Origin: Limiplasma sp031556335
Lineage (GTDB): Bacteria; Bacillota; Clostridia; Christensenellales; Aristaeellaceae
Direction of reading: 5' to 3'
Assembly (NCBI GenBank): GCA_031556335.1
Contig: JAVBTE010000144.1
Span: 1-6,745, forward strand
DNA: 6,745 nt
Under the pieces are notes generated by a model that saw nothing but the letters and a program-made list of their open reading frames with translations, was not told the DNA's origin and made no database searches. This document shows positions 5,851-6,745 of this stretch, in pieces. The position numbers and the translations under genes are program-made. Each line of letters opens with the position of its first letter. Positions within the stretch are counted from its first letter, which is position 1.

Positions 5851-6745
5851 TACTCGTCCGCTCCTTTCCGATCCTCTTGGGCGGAAGTGTCCGTCTCCGC
5901 AAAAGGCGTTTCATTTTCGACAGGCTCCTGCCCGGCGGCGTCCGCTTCGGCGATGCTTGGTTCGGCGGCGTCCGCTTCTTCCGGGGTTTGCTGCTGGGCC
6001 TCGATGTCCGCCAGGTCTTTTTTGACGGTGTCCAGCACGTTGCCCAGCTTGGAGATGAGGCTGCCTGTGCCTTTGAGGAAGCCCTGCTTCACCTTTTCGG
6101 CGGTGGAAACGGCCTTTTCCTTCATTTGCTCGGTCTTTTGGGCGAACTCGGGACTGCTGAGCTTCTCATCCAGCTTTTGGCCCATGTCGCTCAGCTTGGA
6201 CCCGATGGCGGTGGCAGCCTGGTCCATCTGGTCGGCCAGGCCTTGAATCTTTCTGTCAAAGCTGGTTTGGTAGCCCCCGGCGGTGGCCAGCTTTTCAATT
6301 TCAGCTACCAGGTCGGACACGGTGGGCACCATGCCGCCGGTGCGCCCGTAAAAGTCCACGGGCCGGGCCCCGTCTACGGCCAGCCGCACGTCGTCCACCA
6401 TCTGGCCCATGCTCATTTCCACGCAAAGATACCGCTTGGCGGCGGGAATGGTCTTTTGCAGGGCCTCGGTGGGGAAGGGCCAAAGGGTGATGGGCCGAAG
6501 CAGGCCCACCTTGATGCCCATGTCCCGGCATTTGCGCATGGCGCTGCGGGCGATTCGGCTGGTGGTGCCGTAGGCAACCAGCACGATTTCCGCGTCCTCC
6601 AGTTGCTCTTCCTGCCAGCGGCACTCGTTGGCTTCGATTGCGTCAAATTTTGCCTGTAGCTTTAAGTTGTGCTTTTCCAATACGGAAGGATCAATATACA
6701 GGCTGTTAATAATGGCCATTGGGGCTTCATCCGTGACTTCATGCC
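5850..6745 (-). CDS. vorB: 2-oxoacid:ferredoxin oxidoreductase, alpha subunit (VorB/KorA type), C-terminal part with extra tail
   Basis: The frame is open to the right edge, so only the last 297 residues are seen; the Met at 6719 is internal (HEVTDEAP precedes it in frame). Counting from that Met, EIVLVAYGTTSRIARSAM (44-61), VGLLRPITLWPFP (71-83) and YLCVEMSMGQMVDDVR (97-112) are classic blocks of domain II, which in this family contacts the TPP site of the beta subunit. The family's domain ends near residue 148 (IEKLATAGG). About 139 further residues follow: two Lys/Glu/Ala/Gln-rich amphipathic helical stretches (about 151-190 and 191-244), then an acidic low-complexity end (about 245-289) that contains EADAA twice. 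No break or change of strand is visible, so the tail is part of the same frame. Relatives normally stop soon after this domain. The symbol vorB is tentative because korA is as likely. It is translationally coupled to beta by TAATG. Confidence 0.85.
   Translation of the reverse strand, partial: HEVTDEAPMAIINSLYIDPSVLEKHNLKLQAKFDAIEANECRWQEEQLEDAEIVLVAYGTTSRIARSAMRKCRDMGIKVGLLRPITLWPFPTEALQKTIPAAKRYLCVEMSMGQMVDDVRLAVDGARPVDFYGRTGGMVPTVSDLVAEIEKLATAGGYQTSFDRKIQGLADQMDQAATAIGSKLSDMGQKLDEKLSSPEFAQKTEQMKEKAVSTAEKVKQGFLKGTGSLISKLGNVLDTVKKDLADIEAQQQTPEEADAAEPSIAEADAAGQEPVENETPFAETDTSAQEDRKGADE
5933..5978 (-). repeat. 16-bp direct repeat in the alpha-subunit tail
   Basis: CGGCGGCGTCCGCTTC occurs exactly at 5933-5948 and again at 5963-5978, a period of 30 bp. 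It encodes EADAA at tail residues 248-252 and 258-262, so one decapeptide was probably duplicated. It preserves the frame. It suggests the acidic end evolves by slippage or short duplication and is under weak sequence constraint. Confidence 0.7.

Noticed and set aside
5164..6246. A 360-codon open frame on the + strand opposite the alpha and beta subunits.
   Set aside because: It is composition-driven (Gly/His/Ala rich then Ser rich) and lies opposite two well-recognised genes.

Overview
The window reads as an ordinary chromosomal stretch of a GC-rich, strictly anaerobic Firmicute, most likely a gut Clostridium relative of the Oscillospiraceae/Ruminococcaceae type. The reasons are a PepV-type M20 dipeptidase, a ferredoxin-linked 2-oxoacid oxidoreductase, strong purine-rich Shine-Dalgarno sites, high GC in most genes, and a GC-rich palindrome cluster between genes. 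The family-level placement is inference.

Layout from left to right. On the + strand, 3-401 is the C-terminal end of a PepV/Sapep dipeptidase. Bases 402-582 contain no gene but hold at least three hairpins followed by a large near-perfect palindrome, and they separate this gene from the converging minus-strand genes. From 4365 down to 583 on the minus strand lie argH (argininosuccinate lyase), a polytopic GT-C glycosyltransferase-like protein and an acyltransferase-3 membrane protein. The gaps are 35 and 16 nt, so they look like one transcription unit. It is driven by an extended -10 promoter at about 4400-4408 that sits inside a 17-bp palindrome.

Bases 4366-4558 hold that promoter, a G-quadruplex-type G-run motif and the intrinsic terminator of the next operon. 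From 6745 down to 4559 on the minus strand lie the alpha (partial), beta and gamma subunits of a 2-oxoacid:ferredoxin oxidoreductase (VOR/KOR type). Consecutive stop and start codons overlap by one base (TAATG and TGATG).

How the genes work together: alpha, beta and gamma form one enzyme that oxidatively decarboxylates a 2-oxoacid (branched-chain 2-oxoacid or 2-oxoglutarate) to an acyl-CoA and reduces ferredoxin. ArgH completes arginine synthesis. The two membrane proteins downstream of argH probably build or decorate a cell-envelope glycan; their link to arginine synthesis is positional only.

No clearly new system is visible. The most unusual feature is a tail of about 139 residues on the alpha subunit, predicted to be helical and then acidic and disordered, beyond the point where the recognised domain ends. 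Next in interest are the hairpin cluster and the palindrome over the argH promoter.
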